A stretch of 64,000 bases of DNA from NCBI GenBank assembly GCA_001602435.1, contig CP012156.1:1-64000 (forward strand), in the 5' to 3' direction. The stretch's first letter is position 1. Every line of letters begins with the position of its first letter. Positions 45,907-55,504 of this stretch are shown here, piece after piece. The DNA is from Hyphomonadaceae bacterium UKL13-1. Its GTDB lineage: Bacteria; Pseudomonadota; Alphaproteobacteria; Caulobacterales; Aquidulcibacteraceae. The position numbers and the translations under genes were made by a program. The notes under the pieces are model-generated. The model saw nothing but the letters and a program-made list of their open reading frames with translations, searched no databases and was not told the DNA's origin.

Positions 45907-47190
45907 ATGATCGCAAATCTGATTTTTGATCGCGAAACCCAGCAAGCGCTCGATGCTGTCGTGACTGATCGCGCGATCTGGAAAGCCAGACTTGAGGATT
46001 GGTGCAGCATCAACACAGGCTCCCGCAATCTTGAGGGGCTGCAGGCATTTTTAAGAAAGCTCGAAGCAAGCTTTCAGGCCTTGCCTGGCACCTGTGTGCG
46101 GCGGTCGCTCCAGCCAGAAGCGATCATCAATGCCCAAGGCCAAGAGGCAGAGCACGCCTTAAGCGACTCCCTACATGTCATTGTCCGGCCAGAGGCCCCA
46201 ATCAAATTGGTGCTGACTGGCCATTACGACACAGTCTTCCCAGCGCAATCGAGCTTTCAGACTGTGCGCGAGATTGAGCCCGGCGTCGTCAATGGGCCCG
46301 GCGTTGCGGATATGAAGGGCGGCTTGTGGGTGATGGTGGAGGCGTTGAAGGCGTTTGAAACGCTGCCTTGTGCGTCGCAAATTGGCTATGAAGTCCTTCT
46401 CAGCCCTGATGAAGAAATCGGCTCGCCGGGTTCTGCTGCTTTGCTGCACGAAATTGGTGCCCGCAGCGATGTTGGTCTGACCTATGAGCCCGCGCTTGCC
46501 GATGGCTCAATGTCGGGCGCGCGCAAGGGCTCGGGCAATTTCTCCCTGACCGTGCATGGCAAAGCCGCCCATGTCGGGCGCGCCCATCATGAGGGTCGCT
46601 CCGCGATCGCCGCAGCAGCTCGCTTTGTAGCCGGCTTGGAAGCGCTGAACGGCAAAGCCCTTGGCGTGACGTTCAATACCGGTCGGGTCGATGGCGGCGG
46701 ACCGAACAATGTGGTGCCAGACCTTGCAGTGGTCCGCTTCAATGTGCGCGTCCCCGATGCAGAAGCGGCGACTTGGGCGCAAAGTGAAGTGGATGCTCTT
46801 ATCGGTCAGTATCTGTCCGGGGGCGGGATCCATGCCCATCTGCACGGCGGTTTCAGCCGCCCGCCCAAGCCGCGCACACCCGCGCAAGAGTTGGTGTTCG
46901 CCCAAGTTGCTGCCGCTGGCAAAGCGGTGGGGCTAGAGCTTGTCTATAAGGATACGGGTGGCGTGTGCGAAGGCAATAATCTCGCCGCGTCGGGCTGCGC
47001 CAATGTTGACACGCTGGGACCGCGCGGTGGATTGATCCATTCTGATCAGGAATTTGCCATTCTTGACAGCTTTCCAGAGCGCATCAGGCTGTCTTTGGCT
47101 ATTTTGGTAGGCTATGCCACCCAGCAATTGGATGCCAAAGCCCCACGTCGCTTGCTGGCACAGGAATTGGGAACAAATCCATGCTCGTAG
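45907..47190 (+). CDS. M20-family metallopeptidase/hydrolase
   Basis: A 427-residue zinc hydrolase. Metal ligands are seen in LTGHYDTVFP (His, Asp), NGPGVADMKGGLWVM (Asp) and SPDEEIGSPGS (catalytic Glu pair). The dimerisation domain begins around HGKAAHVGRAHHEGRSAI. It resembles carboxypeptidase G2/ArgE-type enzymes. Lying directly before astA (10-bp overlap), it may play the part of AstE or release amino acids for the pathway; this is inferred from context. Confidence 0.88.
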   Translation: MIANLIFDRETQQALDAVVTDRAIWKARLEDWCSINTGSRNLEGLQAFLRKLEASFQALPGTCVRRSLQPEAIINAQGQEAEHALSDSLHVIVRPEAPIKLVLTGHYDTVFPAQSSFQTVREIEPGVVNGPGVADMKGGLWVMVEALKAFETLPCASQIGYEVLLSPDEEIGSPGSAALLHEIGARSDVGLTYEPALADGSMSGARKGSGNFSLTVHGKAAHVGRAHHEGRSAIAAAARFVAGLEALNGKALGVTFNTGRVDGGGPNNVVPDLAVVRFNVRVPDAEAATWAQSEVDALIGQYLSGGGIHAHLHGGFSRPPKPRTPAQELVFAQVAAAGKAVGLELVYKDTGGVCEGNNLAASGCANVDTLGPRGGLIHSDQEFAILDSFPERIRLSLAILVGYATQQLDAKAPRRLLAQELGTNPCS

Positions 47191-48203
47191 TACGCCCCGC
47201 GCGGCCAGATGATTTTGACGCCTTTATGGGCTTTGCCCGCCGATCTGGCCCGGGCTTTACCAGCCTGCCGGAAGACGAGGCCCTGTTGGCGAAGCGGCTA
47301 GAGAAAAGCCTCGCCACCTTCTCGTCAGATGCCCCAAAACCGGATGGGGATGGCGGAATCTATCTGTTGATGATCGAAAGCGCGAAGGGCGGAAAGCCTT
47401 TTGGCTGTGCGGCGGTAAAGACCAATATTGGCCGCGACGTGCCCTTCTTCAATTATCGCATCGTCACCTATGGACAAGCTTCTAAGGCTGCCAACCGCCG
47501 ATTTGAAATGCGGGCTTTGACCATGGTCAATGACTATACCGGCTGTACCGAAGTTGGCACCTTGTTCCTCGAGCCAGAGCGGCGCGGAGATGGCGCGGGT
47601 AAATTGTTGAGCCTGTCGCGCTTTATGTTGATGGCCAGTTCGCCAACCCGCTTTCACGGCACGGTGGTGAGTGAGCTGCGCGGTGTGGTACATTTGGATG
47701 GGCGCTCACCTTTCTGGGAAGTGGTGGGCCGTCCCTTTTATCGGATGGACTTTGATGAGGCGGATAATTTATCGGCCACCAGCGATAATCAATTCATCAT
47801 CGATCTGTCGCCCAAGCATGCGATTTATGTCGACCTTCTCCCCGATAGTGCGCGCGGCGCAATTGGCGAAACCCATCCTGATGGCGCTCCGGCGCGGCGT
47901 TTGTTAGAGCGCGAAGGACTGCGCTTTGAAGGGGTGATTGATATCTTTGACGGCGGCCCACTTTTGGCCACACGTATCGAAGATACACGCACTGTGCGCG
48001 ACTCCCTTGCTTTGCCATTCGTGGCCGGTGACGCCCATGGCGAAGAACGGGCGATGTTGTCAAACGACCGGGTGGACGGATTTCGCTGCACCTTGGTGCC
48101 AGCCCGGATCACGCCTGACGCGGTCATTGTGGCCCCGCAGGTTTTGGAAGCTTTAGAAATGGAAGACGGCCAGATCGGCCGTGTGCGGAGTTTTGATGTC
48201 TAA
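47181..48203 (+). CDS. astA: Arginine N-succinyltransferase
   Basis: A 340-residue enzyme for the first step of the arginine succinyltransferase pathway: arginine plus succinyl-CoA. It begins VRPARPDDFDAFMGFARRSGPGFTSLP, a conserved AstA opening, with LGTLFLEPERRGDG-like VGTLFLEPERRGDGAGKLLS as the acyl-CoA binding loop. The gene overlaps the M20 gene before it and astD after it, so the three are co-translated. Confidence 0.93.
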   Translation: MLVVRPARPDDFDAFMGFARRSGPGFTSLPEDEALLAKRLEKSLATFSSDAPKPDGDGGIYLLMIESAKGGKPFGCAAVKTNIGRDVPFFNYRIVTYGQASKAANRRFEMRALTMVNDYTGCTEVGTLFLEPERRGDGAGKLLSLSRFMLMASSPTRFHGTVVSELRGVVHLDGRSPFWEVVGRPFYRMDFDEADNLSATSDNQFIIDLSPKHAIYVDLLPDSARGAIGETHPDGAPARRLLEREGLRFEGVIDIFDGGPLLATRIEDTRTVRDSLALPFVAGDAHGEERAMLSNDRVDGFRCTLVPARITPDAVIVAPQVLEALEMEDGQIGRVRSFDV

Positions 48204-49662
48204 CCAGTCTCACGGTGGTCTGTATCTCAACGGGTCTTGGCAAGCCGGGCTTGGCCCTCATTTCACCTCGATCGATCCCGCTAGCGAAGAAGTGGTGTTT
48301 GCCGCCCATGCGGCCACAGGCGCTCAAGTGGAACAAGCCGTGGCAGCAGCCCGTGCCGCTTTCCCGGCTTGGGCCAAGACGTCGCGTGCCGAACGCATCA
48401 CAATCCTTGAAGCCTACAGCCGCGCGCTGCAAGCGCGAGGCCCTGCCATCGCCGAAGCCATCTCGCGTGATATGGGCAAAGCATTATGGGAATCGACCGC
48501 CGAAGTCGGCGCCATGGTTGGCAAGATCGCGATCTCCGTGCGCGCCTATGAGGAGCGGACTGGGGTTAAGAGCGAAGCAGCAGCCTTTGGCCGCACCGCG
48601 TTGGACCACCGCCCTTGGGGCGTGATGGCGGTGCTTGGCCCATTCAACTTCCCTGGCCATTTGCCCAATGGCCACATTGTGCCAGCGCTTTTGGCTGGTA
48701 ATACGGTCGTGTTTAAGCCCTCAGAGCTTGCACCATCGGTGGCGGTCTTGATGGTGGAAGCGTTTGAAGAAGCGGGTCTGCCCGCTGGCGTCCTCAATGT
48801 CGTCATGGGCGCGCGCGATACGGGTGCCGCCCTGTTAGCCGCTTCAGGGATCGATGGCGTCTTGTTTACCGGCTCTGCCACCACAGGCACAGCCATCCAC
48901 CGCATGTTTGGCGGTCGCCCTGAAGTTATTCTCGCCCTTGAAATGGGCGGCAACAACCCGCTGATCATTTGGGACCCGGCTGAGATTGAGGCCGCAGCAG
49001 ACCTCTTCGTCCATTCTGCTTTCATCACCAGCGGTCAACGCTGTTCGTGTGCGCGCCGCTTGATCCTGCCGGAAGGCCGCTTTGGCGATCAGGTGTTGGA
49101 AGCCACACAGGCCCGCATCGAGCGTATGGTGTTGGCACCGTGGAATGCCGAGACAGCACCCTTTATGGGGCCGGTCATTCACGCCGGGCAAGCAACACGC
49201 GTCGGCCATTTTGAAGCTGAGTTGCAAGCCTTGGGCGGCAAGTCTCTCGTTAAGGCCCAAATTGGGGTTGAAGGCCCAGCCTTTGTGCGTCCGGGCATGA
49301 TCGATATGACCCACGCCCAAGAGGCTGAGGATGAAGAATTGTTCGCCCCCTACGCGCAAGTGTTCCGGGTGAAGACGTTTGAACAAGCAATGGAGCGGGC
49401 CAACGCCACGCGCTTTGGTCTCTCGTCCGGACTGGTCAGTGATGATGCTGCCTTGTGGGAGCAAGCGACGCTTAATCTGCGTGCGGGTCTGATCAATTGG
49501 AACCGACCCACGACTGGCGCGTCTTCCGCTTTGCCGTTTGGCGGACCGGGTCTTTCAGGCGACGGCCGCCCCAGTGCCTATTACGCAGCTGACTATTGCG
49601 CCTTCCCCGTCGCCAAGCAGGAAGCGGACCGGGCAGAACGTCTCAGCGCTCCCGGCCTTTAA
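48196..49662 (+). CDS. astD: Succinylglutamate-semialdehyde dehydrogenase
   Basis: A 488-residue aldehyde dehydrogenase for the fourth AST step. It shows VLGPFNFPGHLPNGHIVPALLAGN, typical of AstD, FTGSATTG, ALEMGGNNPLII (Glu) and SGQRCSCARRLIL (Cys). ATG at 48196 overlaps the end of astA by eight bases. astB and astC are not in the window, so the pathway is incomplete here. Confidence 0.94.
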   Translation: MSNQSHGGLYLNGSWQAGLGPHFTSIDPASEEVVFAAHAATGAQVEQAVAAARAAFPAWAKTSRAERITILEAYSRALQARGPAIAEAISRDMGKALWESTAEVGAMVGKIAISVRAYEERTGVKSEAAAFGRTALDHRPWGVMAVLGPFNFPGHLPNGHIVPALLAGNTVVFKPSELAPSVAVLMVEAFEEAGLPAGVLNVVMGARDTGAALLAASGIDGVLFTGSATTGTAIHRMFGGRPEVILALEMGGNNPLIIWDPAEIEAAADLFVHSAFITSGQRCSCARRLILPEGRFGDQVLEATQARIERMVLAPWNAETAPFMGPVIHAGQATRVGHFEAELQALGGKSLVKAQIGVEGPAFVRPGMIDMTHAQEAEDEELFAPYAQVFRVKTFEQAMERANATRFGLSSGLVSDDAALWEQATLNLRAGLINWNRPTTGASSALPFGGPGLSGDGRPSAYYAADYCAFPVAKQEADRAERLSAPGL

Positions 49663-49680
49663 CTGAAACGGACAATTATC

Positions 49681-50577
49681 ATGACTTCGCATACTATACT
49701 GGCTGCCTGCGCTTGGGCTTTCTTGGCGGTGGCAGGACCTGCCGCAGCCCAGACCGCCTCCGAATCTACCCCGGCCGGATCGGCGGTATCGCTTGTTGAG
49801 CGCATTTCGATGGAGGAAGTCAGTCAAGAGATGGCGCGTCGCCTGTCGGCTTTGCCGGGCGTGCGCGGGGTCGAGCGCATGGATGGGCAGGTCAATAGTT
49901 TGCGGGTTGTCACCCATTCAGAAGTCAGCGTCCGCCTCGATACGTTACAGGCACGCGTCAATCTAGCGGACGCCAATCCAGAGGCGGAATATAGCCGTTT
50001 TGAAAACAATGTCCGCAACCTTCTCGAGCGGCAGGACCCATTCAAGCTCGAGCAATTGCGCGTCGTGATCCGCACGACCGAGGCGATCAATACGTTTGAA
50101 GTGCAAACAGCTGTTCTTGGTCAGCGCAATTCGGTGGTCCGCCGCCCATTTTCTGAAGGCCTCGAAGAGGTTCTCGTGGGCGATACGCCAACGACGATTG
50201 CCCTCATGCCAATTGGTCGGCTGAACGATTTACAATTAGGCGCAACCCAAGCGTTTGACCGCGCTCGGGCCAATACGTTGAAAGAATTGACCGGCGTCAA
50301 ATGGACTGTCAATGACGGCTTGTTGGAAGCCGACCCAGACCAGCCTTATGCAACCAGCCTTTTGGCCCTCGACCAAGTCTGGACCACAATCCAGAAGCAA
50401 TTGGGTGGCCCTTTAGCAGTTGCTGTGCCCACCCGCGATACCTTGGTAGTCGGACGCGCCGACCGCGCCCGAGACATGACGCGTCTCGCGACCATTGCGG
50501 CCACTGGTGCCGACAATTCGGGCAGGCTGTCTGGTCGAGTTTTGGTCCGTCAGGGCGCAATTTGGGTCGCCCGATAG
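49681..50577 (+). CDS. Exported DUF1444-like protein
   Basis: A 298-residue protein with a signal peptide ending in AGPAAAQ. The second half has VLVGDTPTTIALMPIGRLNDLQ, RARANTLKELTGVKW and TSLLALDQVWTTIQKQLGGPLAVAVPTRDTLVVG. This order resembles the DUF1444 (YtpQ-like) family, which is normally cytoplasmic. Function is unknown. It follows astD by 18 bp and may be in the same transcript, but an AST role is not implied. Confidence 0.55.
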   Translation: MTSHTILAACAWAFLAVAGPAAAQTASESTPAGSAVSLVERISMEEVSQEMARRLSALPGVRGVERMDGQVNSLRVVTHSEVSVRLDTLQARVNLADANPEAEYSRFENNVRNLLERQDPFKLEQLRVVIRTTEAINTFEVQTAVLGQRNSVVRRPFSEGLEEVLVGDTPTTIALMPIGRLNDLQLGATQAFDRARANTLKELTGVKWTVNDGLLEADPDQPYATSLLALDQVWTTIQKQLGGPLAVAVPTRDTLVVGRADRARDMTRLATIAATGADNSGRLSGRVLVRQGAIWVAR

Positions 50578-50679
50578 AGCTTTTCACACAATTGGTTTGA
50601 AACTTGCTTGTTTCTGCGAGAGACGGCGTGGCCTCCCACATTGGGACGGCCTGCTCGTGTGTGTGGGACGGACGCAAAC

Positions 50680-51333
50680 ATGGATCAATCCAAAGGTCGG
50701 ACAGGCGAGCGGTTTCAGTGGGAAACTGGCAATCTCGCGTTGACGTGGCTTCAATTGCACTTGCGCCCGGGTATGCACACGCTGGAAACAGGCTGCGGTC
50801 AGTCCACTTTGGCTTGCTTGCAGGCCGGTTGTATCCATGAAGCCATCACGCCATCTGCCGATGAAATCGCCTCCATCCAGCGGGTCGCCGATCAACGCGG
50901 CTTTGATCTGAGTTTGGTGCGTTTTCATCACGGCTTCAGCCAAGACATTCTGCCCCACTTAAAAGGCCATGAAGATTTGGATGTGGCGATCATTGATGGC
51001 AGTCACGGCTTTCCGCTGCCCGGCGTCGATTGGCTTTATATGGCCCCGCGCTTGAAGGTAGGCGGCAAAATGTTGATCGACGATGTCGACCTTTGGACTG
51101 GCAAAATTCTATTAGATGTTTTGCGGCGTGAACCAGGTTGGCGCGTGAATAAAGTCCTGCACGGGCGGACAGCCATTGTTACCAAGATTGCGCCATTTGT
51201 CGCCCGCGACTGGCGGCAACAGCCGACTGTGGTCGCGCGCAGTTGGTTGCCACAAGCTTGGCGTAAGTTCATCACAAGCGTTCAAATGCTGGTTGATCCG
51301 ATGGAAGTGACAGCCGCCAACGACCGAAGCTGA
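50680..51333 (+). CDS. SAM-methyltransferase-like protein
   Basis: A 217-residue Rossmann-fold protein. HTLETGCGQSTLACLQAG looks like the SAM-binding motif I, and LDVAIIDGSHGFPLPGVDWLYMAPRLKVGGKMLIDDVDLW resembles the strand 4-5 region of Methyltransf_24-type enzymes. ATG at 50680 (MDQSKGRTGERFQW) was preferred; the upstream extension does not look coding. The substrate is unknown. Confidence 0.7.
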   Translation: MDQSKGRTGERFQWETGNLALTWLQLHLRPGMHTLETGCGQSTLACLQAGCIHEAITPSADEIASIQRVADQRGFDLSLVRFHHGFSQDILPHLKGHEDLDVAIIDGSHGFPLPGVDWLYMAPRLKVGGKMLIDDVDLWTGKILLDVLRREPGWRVNKVLHGRTAIVTKIAPFVARDWRQQPTVVARSWLPQAWRKFITSVQMLVDPMEVTAANDRS

Positions 51334-51341
51334 TCGAAGCT

Positions 51342-52013
51342 TTAGGCCTTCGTCACCAGCAAGAGACCATCGCCAATGGCAACCATGACTGCGCGCACGC
51401 GAGGATCTTCTTTGGCGTGTGCGGCTAGCTCCCGCAGGGCTATAGTCTCGATGCTCTGATCGCTAGGGTCAGCGACGGCGCCGCTCCACAGCACATTATC
51501 AAACAGCATAACCCCGCCCGTGCGCAGAAGCGTTAGGCCCTTTTCGTAATAATCGAGGTATCCGGGCTTATCGGCGTCGACAAACATAAAGTCGATCTTG
51601 CCCGCATAGCCTTCATTGGCCAAAGCGGTAAGGCTGTCGCCAGCGGGCGCGATGCGCAGGTCAATCGTGCTTTCAACACCGGCTTGATGCCAATAGGTTT
51701 TGGCCAAATCGGTGAATTCCTCAGAGATGTCGAGCGCGAAGAGTTTGCCGCCTGGCCCTGCATTCTGACGCAAGGCAAGGGCGGTCACCAAAGCCGAATA
51801 GCCTGTGAAAACACCTACCTCGACAGCTAATCGCGCATCCAACTGACGGATCAGAAAGCTCATAAAGGCACCTTGTTCGGCGCTGATTTGCATCATGGCT
51901 TTAGGGTGGCTGGCCGTTTCGGTCCGGCAGGCCGTTAAGGCGGGATGCTCCGCTTGGTTGACCTCGGCCAGATAGTTGATGATCGGGGCGCTTAAGGTGA
52001 ATGATGACGACAT
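51342..52013 (-). CDS. O-methyltransferase, class I SAM-dependent
   Basis: A 223-residue enzyme of the catechol/caffeoyl-CoA O-methyltransferase type (Methyltransf_3). Motifs are AVEVGVFTGYSALVTALAL (SAM binding), LFALDISEEFTDLAKTYW, KIDFMFVDADKPGYLDYYE (metal-binding Asp) and GGVMLFDNVLWSG. ATG at 52013 was chosen; the long in-frame extension overlaps the CPBP protease gene and reads as a shadow. Confidence 0.92.
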   Translation of the reverse strand: MSSSFTLSAPIINYLAEVNQAEHPALTACRTETASHPKAMMQISAEQGAFMSFLIRQLDARLAVEVGVFTGYSALVTALALRQNAGPGGKLFALDISEEFTDLAKTYWHQAGVESTIDLRIAPAGDSLTALANEGYAGKIDFMFVDADKPGYLDYYEKGLTLLRTGGVMLFDNVLWSGAVADPSDQSIETIALRELAAHAKEDPRVRAVMVAIGDGLLLVTKA

Positions 52014-52021
52014 ATCTGCTC

Positions 52022-52840
52022 TTATCGCTTTTCTTTGGCGGCTTGCAAAGCCCAACGGACGCTGAGCAGGGCTAAAATCAGGATTAAAACCAAGGTAAAG
52101 ATGGGCGAGCCGTAAGAATCGGGGCCTAGTCCAGCCCAGAAGCTGTTGTCCTTTTGAAACCGAACGGCATCCCCAATCCAACAGGTCTCTAGCCAAGTCC
52201 AGCCAGCGTGGCCAGCAATCGCTGCCCAGATGCCCCCACGACCAAGGGCGAGAAACCCGAGTGCGGCTCCAAAGAGGGCGGAATTGGCGATATGCCAGAT
52301 CGAGTTGTAGCCTTGAAGGGTCTGCAAGACACAGAAGGTCAAGGCCGCAACGACAATGCCTGCTAATGGGCCAAAAGCTGCATGTCCGCCGCGTTGGGCA
52401 ATACCTCGAACCACGACTTCTTCGGCCATGGCATGGATGAGGATAAAGGGTATGGGGATGATGAGGGCGGCCAAGGCAAATGCACGGGCTTCGAATGCGC
52501 CCGCCTGCAAGATCACAAGACCTATTAGAGCCAGCCCCGGCAAAGCACATCCGACTAACCAGCCCAAGCAGAGCCCAATAGCAGGCGACCCCCATAAGGG
52601 CGGTGTTTGCTCTGGCAGTCGGCTCAGTTGTCGCCAGAGGAAAAGCCCCGCCAAGCCAAGCGCCAAATTGAGTGGCTCTCGGAAGAAGTCTGGGGCACCA
52701 GCTTCGGTGATCCAGAACGACAAAAGGTGCGAAAATTCGCCCGCGCTAAAGGCTACGACCACCGCCACACCCGTTGCCAGCAACACCAAAAGCGTGCGCT
52801 TGATCATGCTGGGTTTCTGCGGAGAGGCGGGGTCAGTCAT
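52022..52840 (-). CDS. CPBP-family intramembrane glutamic endopeptidase
   Basis: A 272-residue protein with about eight membrane segments. The family signature Glu-Glu-x3-Arg is present in FILIHAMAEEVVVRGIAQ near residue 145, followed by conserved helices with His/Asn-type polar residues (NSALFGAALGFLALG, IAGHAGWTWLETCW). It would cleave or bind membrane protein substrates. It lies eight bases upstream of the O-methyltransferase gene and is probably co-transcribed. Confidence 0.85.
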   Translation of the reverse strand: MTDPASPQKPSMIKRTLLVLLATGVAVVVAFSAGEFSHLLSFWITEAGAPDFFREPLNLALGLAGLFLWRQLSRLPEQTPPLWGSPAIGLCLGWLVGCALPGLALIGLVILQAGAFEARAFALAALIIPIPFILIHAMAEEVVVRGIAQRGGHAAFGPLAGIVVAALTFCVLQTLQGYNSIWHIANSALFGAALGFLALGRGGIWAAIAGHAGWTWLETCWIGDAVRFQKDNSFWAGLGPDSYGSPIFTLVLILILALLSVRWALQAAKEKR

Positions 52841-52884
52841 CGCTTCTCTCTAAGGCGCGCCTTCACCTAAAGGCAAGCAGATGA

Positions 52885-54006
52885 TCAGGATCGGGAACAG
52901 GCCACCAAGGGTGCCAAGAGTTGCTCGCTCAACCAAGAGACGACAGGCACGGCAACGCCGTCGCCGGCAATCTTCAGACCTGCTAAGGTTCCCTTTGGCA
53001 ACTGATAGCTATCGGGTACACCCATCAGCCGCATGGCCTCGCGCGGGTTTATGGGGCGAATATTCAGCGTTCCGCGATCCACCACCAGCCAGAATTGGCG
53101 AGACGAGCCACCCGCTGGGGTGCGCAAGCAGCCGACTTTTCCGTCAAAGCGGATTTCGGCCCGCTGCTGCTTTAGACCATCTTCCCGACGGATCCTGCGA
53201 TACATGGCGCCGAGATGGCGGCCAGGCGTTCCTAAAAGCGCATCCAAGCGTCCACGATGCTTATCGCTCAATTGCTGCTGGAAGATGGTGAGCTTGTCTG
53301 CATCCCACCAACTCGTGTCAGTCGGGTCGAGAATATCGGGTAAACTGACTGATGGCTTGGGAGGTGACGGCACAAACCATTTCAATGCATTTGGCAGAGC
53401 CGCTTGGGCTTTCAAAATGGCTGGTGTTTGGAAGACGCAGGGCCGGTCATGATGGGACAGGAGCGCGGTCGGGATTTCTAGGTTCTGGCGAACGGCAATG
53501 ATGAAAATTCGGGATCGTGATTGTGGCAGGAACCAAGCTGCGTCCATCTCAAGGCATCCCGCGACATAGCCGAGACCGCTCAAAGAACTGAAAATGGCGG
53601 CCAAGTCTCGCCCGCCGTGCGAGCTCAACAAGCCTTTAACATTCTCTAGCACCACCACTTCGGGCGGATCACCGCGATCGCGCAATTCGGCTAGTCGCGC
53701 CATAAAGGCAAAGAGCGTCCCCGATCGGCCGCCCGTCAATCCGGCCCGATCCCCCGCGAGTGAGAGGTCCTGACACGGAAAGCTGGCCCAGGCCAAGGCG
53801 GGGCGCGGCGGGAGATCATCAACCTGAATATTGGCCACATCGCCTTCAACCAGACCGTCAGCCCCGAAATTATCCCGCCAAGCCTTGCACTTCATCGCAT
53901 CCAAATCATTTGCCCAAGCCACGTCAAATCGCGCACTTAGGCCAAGCCGAGCGAGCCCACCCCCGGCGAAGAATTCAAGCGCAATGGGCTGATCGTGAGG
54001 GGGCAA
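52885..54006 (-). CDS. DNA (cytosine-5) methyltransferase, orphan
   Basis: A 373-residue C5 methyltransferase. Motif I is FFAGGGLARLGL, motif IV SFPCQDLSLAG with the catalytic Cys, motif VI VVLENVKGLL, motif VIII QSRSRIFIIAV, and motifs IX-X RLMGVPDSYQLP...AGDGVAVPVVSWL. No restriction enzyme gene or very-short-patch nuclease lies beside it, so it appears solitary. It could regulate gene expression or protect against a cognate restriction system elsewhere. Confidence 0.93.
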   Translation of the reverse strand: MPPHDQPIALEFFAGGGLARLGLSARFDVAWANDLDAMKCKAWRDNFGADGLVEGDVANIQVDDLPPRPALAWASFPCQDLSLAGDRAGLTGGRSGTLFAFMARLAELRDRGDPPEVVVLENVKGLLSSHGGRDLAAIFSSLSGLGYVAGCLEMDAAWFLPQSRSRIFIIAVRQNLEIPTALLSHHDRPCVFQTPAILKAQAALPNALKWFVPSPPKPSVSLPDILDPTDTSWWDADKLTIFQQQLSDKHRGRLDALLGTPGRHLGAMYRRIRREDGLKQQRAEIRFDGKVGCLRTPAGGSSRQFWLVVDRGTLNIRPINPREAMRLMGVPDSYQLPKGTLAGLKIAGDGVAVPVVSWLSEQLLAPLVACSRS

Positions 54007-54179
54007 AGACGGGTCTTTCCATGAAGGCTTTGCCCGATCTCAACATGATTTGATCTCAATTTCTGCTTCCTGCCCCAGCGTCACTGCGAAATTAGGGCTT
54101 TCCATCCCCGAGACAGACGTTAAGAGACCTTAGAAAGCCGGATGAACCGGTGTGACAGGAAGTAAAGGGAGCCGCCACT

Positions 54180-55382
54180 ATGCGTGAAGCCGTAATCGTA
54201 TCCACCGCCCGTACAGGCCTTGCCAAATCTTTGCGCGGCGGGTTCAACATGACCCATGGTGCAGCCATGACCGGTCATGCCATTAAGCACGCGATTGCCA
54301 AGGCTGGCATTGAGCCTGGCCTGGTAGAAGACGTCTATATCGGTGCGGGCCAACCTGAAGGCGCAACGGGTGGCAACGTCGCCCGCAATGCCGCCATCTG
54401 GGCCGGCTGCCCCGTCACCACTTCGGGCACCACTGTGAACCGCTTCTGCTCGTCGGGCCTGCAGACCATTGCGATGGCCGCCAACTACATCACCCAAAGC
54501 GGCGCCGATTGCGCCATCGGCGGCGGCGTTGAGTCGATCTCGCTGGTGCAAATGGGTGGTTCGATGAATTTGTCGCACTATCAAGAAGAGCATCTGCTCA
54601 ACATCAAGCCAGCCTTGTGGATGCCGATGATTGAAACCGCCGACATCGTGGCGCAGCGCTATAATGTTAGCCGTGAGTATCAAGACGAATATGCGCTGCG
54701 CAGCCAACAGCGCATCGCGGCTGCCCAAGCGGCCGGTTTGTACAATGACGAAATCGTCCCGATGGCTACCAAGATGAAAGTCGTGGACAAGGCAACTGGC
54801 GAAACCACGATCAAAGACGTGATCGTCGACCGCGACGAATGCAACCGTGCAGACACCACTTTGGAAGGCTTGGCTTCCTTGAAGCCAGTCCGCGGCCCAG
54901 ACAAATTCGTCACCGCCGGCAACGCCTCGCAATTGTCAGACGGCGCGGCAGCTGTCGTGCTGATGGAAGCTAAGGCTGCGCAATCGCGCGGCGTAGAAGC
55001 GCTTGGCCGCTTTGCTGGCTTTGCGGTTGCAGGCTGCGAGCCCGACGAAATGGGCATTGGCCCTGTCTTCGCCGTGCCCCGTTTGCTGGAGCGTCATGGC
55101 TTGAAAGTGGACGATATCGACCTGTGGGAGTTGAATGAAGCCTTCGCCAGCCAGTGCCTCTATTCGCGCGACCGTTTGGGCATCGACCCTGAAAAGTACA
55201 ATGTGAACGGTGGCTCGATCGCCATTGGCCACCCATTCGGCATGACGGGCACACGCTGCACCGGCCACATCCTGTTGGAAGGCCGTCGTCGCAAGGCAGC
55301 TGGCCAGAATGTGAAGTGGGGCGTTGTCACCATGTGTATCGGTGGCGGCATGGGCGCTGCAGGCTTGTTCGAAATCTACTAA
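54180..55382 (+). CDS. Acetyl-CoA C-acyltransferase (thiolase)
   Basis: A 400-residue thiolase of the beta-oxidation type. Nucleophilic Cys is in [16 protein letters not shown], His in [16 protein letters not shown], and the second Cys in [14 protein letters not shown]. It is a monocistronic gene followed by a good terminator. Codon use is strongly biased, suggesting high expression. It is distinct from the thiolase at 41-42 kb (different active-site surroundings). Confidence 0.95.
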   Translation: MREAVIVSTARTGLAKSLRGGFNMTHGAAMTGHAIKHAIAKAGIEPGLVEDVYIGAGQPEGATGGNVARNAAIWAGCPVTTSGTTVNRFCSSGLQTIAMAANYITQSGADCAIGGGVESISLVQMGGSMNLSHYQEEHLLNIKPALWMPMIETADIVAQRYNVSREYQDEYALRSQQRIAAAQAAGLYNDEIVPMATKMKVVDKATGETTIKDVIVDRDECNRADTTLEGLASLKPVRGPDKFVTAGNASQLSDGAAAVVLMEAKAAQSRGVEALGRFAGFAVAGCEPDEMGIGPVFAVPRLLERHGLKVDDIDLWELNEAFASQCLYSRDRLGIDPEKYNVNGGSIAIGHPFGMTGTRCTGHILLEGRRRKAAGQNVKWGVVTMCIGGGMGAAGLFEIY

Positions 55383-55414
55383 AGCTTCGCCCCGGTTCAA
55401 CGGGCAAGTTCGGG

Positions 55415-55446
55415 CGGCGGCACGGTTTAGACTGTGCCGCCGTTTT
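55415..55446 (+). terminator. Rho-independent terminator after thiolase gene
   Basis: CGGCGGCAC pairs with GTGCCGCCG around a ten-base loop, followed by TTTT. Confidence 0.85.
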
Positions 55447-55504
55447 CATGTCCGCTTAAGCGATGTCGGCTAATTCTACCCCAAGAAAGAAGGTGTAGTT
55501 ACGG

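Noticed and set aside
48844..49464. Antisense open frame of 206 codons inside astD
   Set aside because: Shadow of a well-supported dehydrogenase gene.
52014..52595. N-terminal extension of the O-methyltransferase frame
   Set aside because: It overlaps the CPBP protease gene in another frame and has no methyltransferase features; the ATG at 52013 fits the family.
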